From contig JPHH03000088.1 in the NCBI GenBank assembly GCA_000750105.3, positions 1 to 64,000 of the forward strand: DNA of 64,000 bases, given 5' to 3'. The position numbers and the translations under genes were made by a program. This document shows, one piece after another, positions 32,296 through 42,651 of the stretch. The stretch comes from Tolypocladium sp. Sup5 PDA-1 (lineage: Eukaryota > Ascomycota > Sordariomycetes > Hypocreales > Ophiocordycipitaceae). Each line of letters starts with the position of its first letter. Within the stretch, counting starts at the first letter, position 1. The notes under the pieces are model-generated. The model was not told the origin of the DNA, did not search any database, and saw nothing but the letters and a program-made list of their open reading frames with translations.

Positions 32296-35286
32296 TCACA
32301 AAGCCAGGCCTTTTGCGCCTTTTGTCCACCGGTAGAGGGATAGAGCCCGACGTCTCGCTCGGTGCTCATCCCAGTTCGTAGTCCCCGACCCGCGAACGCT
32401 ATACAGCGTGGACCGCACTACCTTGCGGAAGTTTTTCTAGTTACCGCTGTTAGCCTTTGAAGTGTACGCAATGCTAGACAATTGGAGACATACCTGGAAC
32501 TCTGTACTCAGGGTAACGACACAGACTTCATGCGCCCTGATGATGTTTTCGCACGCCTGCTCGACAGATTCGTTTGGGCCCAGTTGCGGCATGCGGTCCG
32601 CGAATAAGAGAAGAATGAAGCTGCCCTGCAAAAGGTAGATTCCAAATAGATACGACATGAAAGTAAGTTCCGGGTCGATAGTCAGGATCGTCGAGACCGA
32701 CTGTGAAGCGGAGATGGCGTGGGAGGCACACTCGGTGAAGCGCTTGGACGTGATCCAGTCATCACCGTCGTCCAGCATCGATATTGCATCCCACTTGCCG
32801 TGTAGGAGCACGTGTAGAACGTGGAGTATGTGCGTGCTGTACGCCTTGACGAGTCGCACTTTGGATTGATCCGCTGCGTCGTAGGGTGGGGGCATTGGTG
32901 CGGCAGCTTGGTGGAGTGCCGGTGTTGAGAGTCCGGTGACTAGATCTCTGTTCCCCTGGCCTGTCATACCAAGCGGCGTCTGGCTCCCTAGGTTGCTGTC
33001 CCCAGGGAGTGCATCAAGGCTGAGCTCATAGTTGGCTAGAAGCTCTTGTATGACGGCCACGGAGTGGGAATCTTCCTGGTCGCCGAGCCGCGGGTGTCGA
33101 CGTCTGTGGTGCACTTCGATTATGTCGCCGAGAATCGCCATGAGAGGCAGGAAATGCTCGAAGAACCCCGTCCCGCTAGCCAGTATCGGAGGCCCTATGA
33201 CTCTTATGGGCAGGTCTTTCAGGGGGATTAAATCGAGATTCTCCCACAAAATTTCAGGTAGCGGTGCTTTGTTCCAAATTTAGTCCTGGGTACATGTATA
33301 GACAACGGGGTTGCATCACTCACCGTGTACTTCGCAGTACGAGTCGGGCAGGGACAGGACGGTGTTAAAGGACAAGCTCAAGTGCCGGTCGAGGCTGTAC
33401 AGCAGCCAAAAGACTCTTCTGCGCTCCTCGCGACGCTCAATGTTGGCCAGCGACGGGTCTTCTCTATCCCTATGACATGAGCAGAGAGGATTGGCGCAAG
33501 GTGAAACCGGTGCCGAGCAGCGCTCGTCCTCTCGATTCAGCCTCAGCGATAAGGCCAACCTGACTGCTTTCGACCACCACTTGTAACAGTCGGATTTGAA
33601 GTCGCTCCCGGAAACCGCAATTGATAGCAGAATGAACGTGAGGACATCATCAATCACCCCGGCAGGCTCGTTGGCGGCCGTGGTCATCGGAAAGACGGAT
33701 GGGTTGGGCAAGTTGGGATGGGGGGCCTCGGTTTCGGCACGTAGACCGCCTGTTCGACCGTCAGTAATGAATGGTTGCAGCAGCATTTCCGGGGTTCAAA
33801 CCATGAATGCGCCTCCATCTGTCTGGATCTCGCTCGGAGACCAAAGACGTGGCGAGATCATACAGGTCGTTTACTACCCTGGCGCGGGTGCCTGGGACGT
33901 GCAGCAGCATGACGTCGGCTGTCTGCGCGACGCACCAGAGGATTGTTGCGAGAAGAGCGGGCGTTGTATATCTCGGGTTCGTGGGGTGAACGATGGACTT
34001 CTTTCTGAAGATCCTGGTGAGGATGTAGGGCGACGCGCCCCGGAAGAGCGAGCTGCCAGGGTCGGTGAGGAAGATGTCAAGCAGCTCGCACGCAACGGAC
34101 GCGGGGATAATATTGCGTATAAAGGGGAGGACAGGGTCGAGAAATCTGTAGCAGCACTCCTCGGTCGGTGCTTTTTGCAGCATGTCGGGGAGGAATCCGT
34201 CTGGGACCGTGGCGGCAGTGCTGACGGATTCTCGGTTCCTGTCGTTGCTGGCGGCGGATCGAAACGATTCCCGATGGCGACGGCTTCTGCCAAACTCGAA
34301 TAGCGCAGCCCCATTGGCTGCTGGCGAAGGATAGCCCGCGCTCTCGTCAGAGATGAGTACCTCGGAGTCGACAAAGTGCCCATCCAGAGCCCCGACAGAG
34401 GTTGAACCCGCTCGAGGACGGAACGAGTAGCCATCCGTGGGCATACCGAGACGTTCTGGCTGTTGAATACCGACCTGGGTCAGCGACGGAATCGACATGG
34501 TAGTGGCAGTGCGAGGCATCGTTTGGTGCTGGGGGTTCGCCTCGCCCGGGCTAACATGAAGGTCGCGAGGATCGTCTTCGTCCATTGGCTCGGGTTGGCT
34601 GCGAGGCGCGGTGTTCTCGTACGGGGAGTCGTGTGAGCCCGTGGAAGCATTTTGAACCGACGCGGTTGCTGCTTTGCTAGATGTTGGCGATGCCGAGGGC
34701 GGCGAGGAATGGGCGGTCTGGTCATTGTGACGGGTGCTGTCACGGTGAGCTGATGCTATCCGTGACGAGGGCCGGGCGGGCTATGACGTACGCTGAAGCA
34801 GGCAGACGCCCTCGTTTCTTGACTTCGCGATTGTAACGACATGTGTATCCATAGTCTTGAAGGAGCAGGGCAAGTCAGCAACTGGCACAAGCCACGGAGA
34901 GTTGGGAGAGGTTCGTAGGATGGTAAGGTAGTGACTGCAGGGGTCAAGACTCTGTCCTTTCCAACACGGACAGGAGAAGAGCACGCTTGAACTGGAGACA
35001 CACATGGGGCAGAGTAGAAGGAGTGTGAGGCTCACCTTCACATCGCCGACAGGGACTGCCCAATTGACTCCGTCAGCTTCTAGTCGATGCAGATTTGTCG
35101 CAAGCGGCAGTCGCCTGGAGATGAGACTCACTATTCCCCATCGCACCGCGTCCTCGACGTGCTGCACTTGTCGCAGGCCCGCCTCGTCCTCTTCCGCGGC
35201 CTCGCCTGCTCGTGATCCGGGGCGGTACCGGGCGAATGCTCCGCCTCCCCCGCACGGTCTCGGTCGCCGTCTTCAGACGCTGCCAT
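32296..35286 (-). CDS. Zn2Cys6 transcription factor of the AraR/XlnR type (837 aa, 7 exons)
   Basis: Nuclear regulator, probably of pentose or plant-polysaccharide use. Exons: 35286-35132, 35055-35036 (20 nt), 34855-34792, 34736-33802, 33749-33324, 33266-32494, 32436-32296. The spliced N-terminus gives a complete binuclear cluster C38-x2-C41-x6-C48-x5-C54-x2-C57-x6-C64, preceded by RPRKRTRR and followed by KKRGRLP. A Ser/Thr/Pro-rich linker leads to the fungal-specific domain: SPYILTRIFRKKSIVHPTNP, PALLATILWCVAQTAD and FFEHFLPLMAILGDIIEVHH. The C-terminus reads SLYRWTKGAKGLAL. From memory of the family this is closest to AraR/Ara1, with XlnR as the alternative. Start 35286 is chosen for its GCCATGG context; in-frame ATG 35310 is possible. 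Divergent from the transporter. Confidence 0.87.
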
Positions 35287-36631
35287 GGCTCCGTACGCGC
35301 TCCGTGCCATCGGAAGCAAAACTGGGGTCGGGGTCCAACAAATACCCGGGCTTCAGCTGCCACGGCCCGGTGCTTCGTGCAGTGGGAACTGTTGGCCCTT
35401 GGGTGTATGTGAGTGTGTTGCACAGGAGGGGGCTGAAGCTGGGTAAATAGATGGGGCCGACGATTGTATTTGACTTGAGCCGTCGGTTTTAGTGTAGTGC
35501 GGGGGACGTTGGCGATCGACTGGGTACTTGGTAACGTACTGTACTCCGTACCTTAACCTTGGATGACGAAAAGTCAATGAATGACAGGGGTTCAAGCACT
35601 TATATCTTGGTTGAGGCGTTGGTGAGGAAATATTGAATGGCCAGCAATGAAAAGGTGTCGCTCTGGATCATCCGTCGCTCATCGAATGATTCTAGACGCC
35701 AGCGGCAGAGAAGCTGGAAGACCCCAGACAAGCCACGGAACCGGGGGTGGCGCACAGTTGTACGAGTACATAGTGCGCCCTAATGTGTGAAGCCCTCCGG
35801 GCTACGGACTAAGTTCTGAACTCTCCGACGAGCGTAGCAGCAGGTTGTACGAAGTACCCCGTAGCGTGGGGATACTTCGTACTTCGGTCGAGCTGCAGCC
35901 CGCATCCCCGGGTCAAGCCTCCGCAATCCCCAGATGCTACGAATAATTACAAGCCCACATGTTACAGCTCAAATGCGGAGAAAAAGCAGGAGTAGCCGTC
36001 AGTGGCTTGGTGGCTTTTCAGCACCCGGGGGGCCTTGCCGGTTGGGGCAGCGACATTGCTTTCCATTGGAAAGCGGTTTGCCACCGTTTGTGTAGGGTCA
36101 GTTCAATTTAACCGACGGACAAATTCCCCTTGCGTCCACGCTGCCGCACATGCATCAGCACAGGTCGACAACTCCGCAACATGAACTGACCCACGATGCT
36201 CAATCACCATCTGTTGTCTGGAACATGGGACGGAAGCTTGCAGCATGGCTCTCAGACGTCCCCGCGACGCCACAAACTCCTCTTTCACGCCCGGGTAGTT
36301 CCATTGGCAATATGGCAACAAGCAAAGTCCGGGGCATGGGGTTGGCGTGCTGGACTGGACCCGTACTGTTGTGCCACTACGCGAGTAGACAGGAAATGAG
36401 GGTGCTGCACTGCTGCAGGCTCTGCAGTCACCCGCCGACGATCAAAAGAGAAAGCAGACGTGCAGTTGCGCATAAATAGTCTACCGGGGCCTTGCCTCGC
36501 TGTCATCATGGGAGAGATGTCGGTCCCCCCCCCACAAACAGACTGTATTTGACATCAATTGCAAGTCCGGCAATCTTTGTGATAGCCAATCGCCTCGTGC
36601 ACCTTCTTATTTGTCCATTACGCACGTCGCC
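35287..36631. promoter_or_regulatory. 1.3-kb divergent promoter region, Zn2Cys6 regulator / sugar transporter
   Basis: Non-coding interval between two divergently transcribed genes, a common arrangement for a regulator and its target. It contains scattered CGG/CCG triplets and GTACTCCGTAC-like sequence near 35538, but no well-defined palindromic operator could be established by reading. Confidence 0.4.
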
Positions 36632-38289
36632 ATGGCGAGCAGCGAGTTCTGGCGGAAGCGCTCCCTGCGCGTCCGCGACGACAAGACGACCAGGGCCGCC
36701 GAGCTGACTCTCCGCCAATCTCTGTATCCCATCTGCTTGGTTACAATCCTATTTTTCCTCTGGGGCTTCTCCTACGGCCTGTTGGATACGCTCAACAAGC
36801 ATTTCCAGAACACGCTCGGCATCGAAAAGTCGAGGTCTGCAGGTCTGCAGGCTGCGTACTTTGGGTTCGCACAATCTCAATCTTGCCATTGTTGAGGATC
36901 TGTCGACTAACACGCTCAGTGCATACCCGCTGGCTTCGCTCGGCCACGCAGCTTGGATCCTCCGCCATTATGGATATCGCGCCGTCTTTATCTGGGGTCT
37001 CTGCCTCTATGGTAAGTTCGCCCTTTTTACTTGAGCTTTGCCATGTGGATGGGTTTACATACTGACAAGCCACGTCCCAGGTCTCGGCGCTCTCCTCACC
37101 ATTCCTGCAATCAAGGCTAAAAGCTTCGGTGGCTTCTGTGCCTGCATCTTCGTCATCGGCAACGGACTCGGCTCCCTTGAGACGGCTGCCAACCCGTACA
37201 TTACCGGTGAGTCCTGACATAGATATGCCCTGATCACACGAGTTTCTTTACTAACGACGGTGCTACAGTCTGCGGGCCGCCAAGATACTCGGAAATCCGC
37301 ATTAACATTTCCCAAGCCTTCAACGGCATCGGTTCCGTCGTGGCCCCGGTCTTGGGCTCGTATGTATTCTTCACCTTTGACGACGAAAAGGCACTCCAAA
37401 ATGTGCAGTGGGTGTACTTGGCCATTGCTGCGTTTGTCTTCATCCTGGCTGTTGTTTTCTTCCTCTCGGAAATCCCAGAGATTACCGATGCCGACATGGC
37501 TTTCCAGGCCGAAGAGACAAAGGCAGGCGACAGTGACAAACCGTTTCGGAAGCAGTACCGACTGTTCCACGCAGCTTTTGCCCAGTTTTGCTACACAGGT
37601 GCCCAAGTTGCCATTGCTGGGTAAGTTGGAATCCAAACCAACACATGTCTAGAGTTCCAGAAGCTGATCCAGTCAGATATTTCATCAACTACGTTACGGA
37701 GACCAGGCCTAATACAGACTCGGCTCTGGGGTCGCAGTTCCTTGCCGGCGCCCAGGGCGCGTTTGCCATCGGCCGTTTCATTGGTGTTGGCCTGATGCAC
37801 TTTGTCAAGCCGCGAATGGTCTTTGGTGTATACTTGACATTGTGCATGGTCTTTGTCGCGCCAGCCATCACCCAGCGGGATAATACGGGCATGGCAATGC
37901 TGTATTTGACTCTATTCTTTGAGTCAATCTGCTTCCCTACCATTGTTGCACTTGGAATGAGGGGCCTTGGTCGACACACCAAGCGTGGTTCTGGTTGGAT
38001 TATTGGCGGTGTCATCGGAGGAGCTTGTGTGCCACCTCTGATGGGCTTTGTGGCGGATAACCACGGCACGGCATTCTCCATGGTTGTTCCCTTCTGCTTC
38101 TTCTTCGCGGCTTGGTCATATGCCCTGGCAGTGAACTTTTGGCCTTGGTACAGGGATACTGCCGATGCTTTCACGCACACGGATGTTGGTCTCGACAACT
38201 CACGGATGGTGCAGGAGGATGAAGAGAAGCCCCAGGTTGAAAAGCAAGCTGAGCTGGTTTCAGCTCAGGCGGGGCATTTGAGCTCATGA
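36632..38289 (+). CDS. MFS sugar transporter, FHS (L-fucose permease-like) family (471 aa, 5 exons)
   Basis: Plasma-membrane sugar-proton symporter family that includes bacterial FucP and fungal glucose/galactose/fucose permease homologues. Exons: 36632-36864, 36920-37011, 37081-37206, 37269-37620, 37677-38289, all frame-consistent. Landmarks are LFFLWGFSYGLLDTLNKHF in helix 1, GAYPLASLGHAAWILRHYGYR, GNGLGSLETAANPYI in helix 4, the ISQAFNGIGSVVAP segment of helix 5, GYFINYVTE, and GRFIGVGLMHF after the central loop. These residues are characteristic of the FHS family, not of the HXT-type sugar porters. About eleven or twelve helices are visible. Which sugar it carries cannot be settled; L-fucose or another hexose is likely. 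Confidence 0.9.
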
Positions 38290-38682
38290 GGTTGCAATGC
38301 GAGGGTAGTAAGGCGTGTGCTCGTGCCTGACCGTTGTGGTGGACCGTAACTGGAGGAACTGTATCAAGTTATTTTAGTCAATGTGAAATCTTTTGTGCAT
38401 CTGACAAGTTCAACCTCCAAGCACATGTGCTCCTGCTCTTGAAGATACCAGGCATAAGGTCGAAGCATCAGTTGCGATGCGGAAGGAAGTGTTTCAAGTA
38501 TCGATTTGAAGTAACACAACCACGAAGCAGCTGTTGGGCTAATTGTACTGGGCCTTGCGTTGGCCCATCTCCTCATTAGTCCCTCAAGTTGGTGCTTTTC
38601 CGTGAAATAATGTTTCTTGAAATACTCTATGCTTTACAATTCTCTTGCTATATGAAGTATCCGAGTGATGTGCTTCGTATCA
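38290..38682. other. Convergent intergenic gap
   Basis: 3' flanks of the transporter and SDR genes; no gene. Confidence 0.6.
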
Positions 38683-39615
38683 TCAAATCCAGGCTCCATC
38701 GACCTGGTATACACTCCCACTGACAAATGTACTCTCAGGCCCAAGCAGAAAAGCAATTACATTGGCCGTCTCTTCGGCTGTCCCCTGTCTCTTGAATGCA
38801 GTTGGTTCGTCGAATGGCGCATCTTTCGGGCGACCGTTGAAGTCCCAGTTCTTTTGCATCAGTGGTGTGTAGATAGCCCCCGGTGCGACGCTGTTGACGC
38901 GAATCTCGCGGTCGCCGTTTTCCAGCGCTGCCGCCTTTGTGAGCCCGACCATGCCATGCTTGCTCGCATCGTATGCGCCGTGCCTTGCAAATCCTAGATT
39001 GTGTTAGCCACACAAACATATTTGGAACTGCCATCTCGTAAACGGACCTTTCAAACCGTGAATTGACGAGACATTCACGATTGAGCCGCCCTCTGCGATA
39101 TTCCGCAGCTCCGCCCGCAGGCAGTACATGGTGCCTGTGAGATTGACGCCGATGATTTTATCCCACTCCTCGTCTTCCAATTCCGAGACTGCGGCAATCC
39201 CATGGTCCTTTCCAATGACACCAGCAACGTTGGCAGCCCCGTCCAGTCGGCCGTGTGTCTTCATGATGGAGTCGATCCAGGAGTCTACTTGGATTCGTTT
39301 CGAGACGTCCACTTTCGTGACCATAAAAGGTAGTCCGTGGGAGCTAAAATGAGATTCGGCCTCCTTCATTGCGGCGGGATCGACATCAGCAATGCAGACG
39401 GTGGCGCCTCTTGTGGCGAGAATCTTGGCGGTCGCAAGGCCGATTCCGCTCGCTCCGCCCGTGATGGCAAAGACTTTGCCCGACAGCGGTCCTTGTTGCG
39501 CGCCGTTTAATTGAGTCATCTGAGCTTGGTGTGTTTTTGAATTGTCCGGCTTTCGTTGTCTCTGGGGCGGTGGTGACTTGGACGGGGAACGCGTGCGGGA
39601 TGCTGAGTGGCCCAT
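38683..39615 (-). CDS. Short-chain dehydrogenase/reductase (292 aa, 2 exons)
   Basis: NAD(P)-dependent classical SDR. Exons: 39615-39048 and 38993-38683, with a 54-nt intron. A Ser/Pro/Lys-rich extension of about 45 residues precedes the Rossmann domain, so translation may instead begin at the internal Met before TQLNGAQQG (39519). Motifs are TGGASGIG (cofactor), DVD after the second strand (suggesting NAD preference), NVAGVIG, a catalytic Ser in VNVSSIHG, and Y-D-A-S-K. The C-terminus has VNSVAPGAIYTPL and VDGAWI. It is related to glucose/gluconate and 3-oxoacyl reductases, and could serve sugar oxidation beside the FHS transporter or tailoring in the nearby cluster. Sequence does not decide. 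Confidence 0.87.
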
Positions 39616-40261
39616 GGGGGAAACGCAAGAGCCTGAGCTGTAAACTCAGAGACTTAAATAAGAACTGCAAAACTGCCTGCGGAACATGAACGTATATGAT
39701 GAGGTGAAAGGGACGGAACGGCCGGGGCGCTTCAAATACGGCCAGCTCGGTGGAATGTTACGCCAAGGCATGGGGCTCTTTCACCCGAGGGCATATGAGA
39801 GCGCTGAAATTGCCTGGAGAGAAGTACGCCACGACCAAGAAACCCCATCTGGGGATTCCGATGAATGAACACGCCTCCTTTACTGTAGAGTGTGGAGTGT
39901 GGGGATTAGCGATGTGGTTGGTGGGTCTTCTAGCTTGCTCCCGTCGGGGGCGGCATGATTCAAGAACTGGATGTAGATTAATTACCCGACGGCAATGGCC
40001 AGCCCAAGCTCCCGTTGCATCAATTATAATGAACTCCTTGGCGCCTGGCATCACGAACAAGAATTCTCATCCGAGGGGATATCAATTTTCTTTGGGAAAT
40101 ATGCTCTTCATACCGCGCCTGCAACCCGCGTCGGTAGAATTGAGTTGACAACTAGTTGCCGAGTCCGAGGTCGTACGAAGTAGCCTACGTCTTATAGTGG
40201 GTGTAAGAGCGGGTTGACTTTGTACACTTCTGGTGACGTCCATGTGTCTTGGACTAATGTT
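39616..40261. other. SDR promoter region
   Basis: 650 bp upstream of the SDR gene; no coding segment recognised. Confidence 0.5.
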
Positions 40262-42134
40262 TCAACCAGATACAACTGGAACCACCAAGTAAGAATCCCA
40301 CTGCCCTCCAGTGTGGATACGATGGCGCCCAACATTCTCGTCCGCAGGCACTTTTACTTCCAGAACTTTGAGCTCCGGTAGTCGCAGCTCGTGCCCTGCA
40401 ACCCTCAGCATGATGCCCTCGCCAGCCTCAAAAACCATGCCAATCGGCCAGAGTGGGATCTCCAACTCCACCACCGTGCCTGGGGCAATCTTTTCGGCCT
40501 TGTCGTGTCTGTGTTTGGGAAACCCATCGGCCATTTCCTTCGACACCCGGTGGCTGGCCCTGAGCATTCCGTCGCAGCCCAGGAACTTGGCCACATTCGT
40601 GTCTGCAACCTCGGAGGCCGGCACGGGACATGGGTAGTTGAGGCTGACCAGCGGCGTCCCATCAGCTGAAACTTTGCGGATTTGTAAGTTCACGTCCATG
40701 TCATCGTGGTCTGGGCATGACATCCACAGTTTAGCTACTGGGTAGCCAGCCAGCTCGGTGTACTCGTTGAAGTGGACATGGAAGTCGGCGCAGTCGGTCA
40801 GATGGTGAGCTAGATAGCTGGTCTCGGCTTCGGCTGACAGCCTCTCGAGGGACATTGAGCCGGATGTAGCCTCGAGGAAGTACTTGCGATACTCGGTGTT
40901 TGGCAAGGGGTAGCTTGCCTCCTGTCGCTCGACTACAGTGCTTGCGCGACTACCGTCGAAGCCTAGTAGGGAAAGCCGTAGGGGCGCGGTGAGGTGCCAG
41001 TCGTTCGAGATGCCCTTGCAATATTTGTCAAAGAAGGCTTGCAGCTCGTCGTTATTCTTCTTGCGGTAGAGGTCATACCCTGTGAACGTTTTAGCATCAA
41101 TGCTTCCGTGCAAGTGTGACCAGAATACCCACACTCTTGAGTGTGATGAACCCGGAGCCACTTCTCGCTGGTTTTCGCTTTGGCAAACGTCTCAAAGGAA
41201 CCCCGAGAATGAAGAAGAGTCGAATAGGAAGCGGTTAGATACATCGGCACATCGATGTTTTCCACTGGGATAACCTTGGTTGCCCAGTACTCGTCAAACA
41301 AGGGCCGCTTCTCTACCATGGCCCCGCCGTCCTCTGCGCCCTCGGTGCCTGTCATTGTATTGTACAGCATACGCATGAATCCACCGCGGGGGATGCCACC
41401 GCGAGCCATGAAGTCGTTGTATCCATCAGTTGCAGCCTCCCAGGGCGCAATGGCTCGCAGCGCAGGATGAGGGTCTCGAGCTGCGACGTTGATCTGGGCG
41501 ATGGCCAGCCAGGAGTTGCCAGCCGTCGCAACAGAACCGTTGCACCATGGTTCCTTTGAAACCCAGTCGATAAGGTCATGGAGGTCGTTGGCTTCCTGCT
41601 CTCCCCACTGGACGATGACGCCCTCCGAGAAGCCGGCCCCTCGGGCGTCTGGGTTGACGATGGCGTAGCCGCGGGCGCACCAGTCGGCTGGATCGGGACC
41701 CTCGAACTTTTCGTAGCCAGATGTCTCGTCGAGGCCGAGGCCACAGCGGAATGGGCCCATGTGATCATACGAATGGCCCTCTGTCATGCAGTAGTCAGCG
41801 GAAGTTGAGCTCTTCGGGAGAGGCCGGCCACCGAGAAGGCAACCGATGTCGCTGACGCACTGCTATCCTTGCCATACGGGCTCCATGCAATAATTGCCGG
41901 GACCGGATTGCCGTGACTCGACGAGGAGGGACGGAATAAGTCGGTGAAGATCTTGATTTGATCACGCATACCCACTTCGACGTCCCGCTCGAAGACACAG
42001 TCAACGGAGAAGCTACGGCGCCCCTCCACCTTGACATGACCGGCGGGCAGATGGATGGTTGCGGGTGCGAACCCGCTCGGCTTCTGCAGCGGACAGAATG
42101 CAAGATCGGGGAAGCGTTTCTTTAGAAGCTCCAT
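40262..42134 (-). CDS. CocE/NonD-type alpha/beta hydrolase (S15 family; 588 aa, 3 exons)
   Basis: Member of the Xaa-Pro dipeptidyl-peptidase S15-like hydrolases, which cleave esters, amides or acyl groups. Exons: 42134-41832, 41778-41133, 41079-40262; the exon 1-2 junction could shift by a few codons because two donors are in frame. Landmarks are IIAWSPYGK, SGYEKFEGPDPADWCARGYA, NPDARGAG, the nucleophile elbow TAGNSW (S190), QEWYDLYRKKNNDELQ, and the C-terminal jelly-roll domain with GIMLRVAGHELR. It has no signal peptide, so it is probably cytosolic. It is the gene immediately downstream of the PKS on the same strand (517 bp gap), so it may be a cluster member or its left border. Confidence 0.86.
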
Positions 42135-42651
42135 GGTAGTAGTGTATTGGTAAAAGAGGCAGAAAGTGTGTGTGATGTTGTTGTTAACTGGATTTTCAAA
42201 CAGGTTTGCACGGCTCTTGTTCGACTTATATACTTGCGAGCATTCTGCAACGCCATTTGAGAGCATTCAGAGTCACGGAGTAGACTGCATGCCGAATGGC
42301 GAGAATGAGCGCCTTCGTGAAAAGCGGCTCCGGGATAGTCGGCGTTGGGAGCTGAAGCGACCCCGGTACGACCGGCGGCGACTCATACCGCGAGGCCGGT
42401 CGGCATCTGGCTTCCTTTGCGCCGAGCTACAGTCCCACTCCGAGACTCACCAGACACAACAATCTCCTTCAGAACCGCCAGAGACGTGGGGCCAACTAAG
42501 CCCGAATTGTATAAGAGTTTGTACATGTTCGTACTCTATATACGGATACAATAATATAATTTGTGCTACCGATGAGTCTACAGTAGCAAATGAGCGAGTA
42601 CGTGCCGTGTGTTGTATGGAGTCTCTCAACGTATTATTGTATAGCCGCGTT
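42135..42651. other. PKS-CocE intergenic interval
   Basis: 3' flank of the PKS and promoter of the CocE hydrolase, both minus strand. No further gene. Confidence 0.6.

Noticed and set aside
32437..33249. Ending the Zn2Cys6 protein at the stop at 32437
   Set aside because: A GT-AG intron at 32437-32493 removes that stop and restores the conserved C-terminus, so the longer model is preferred.
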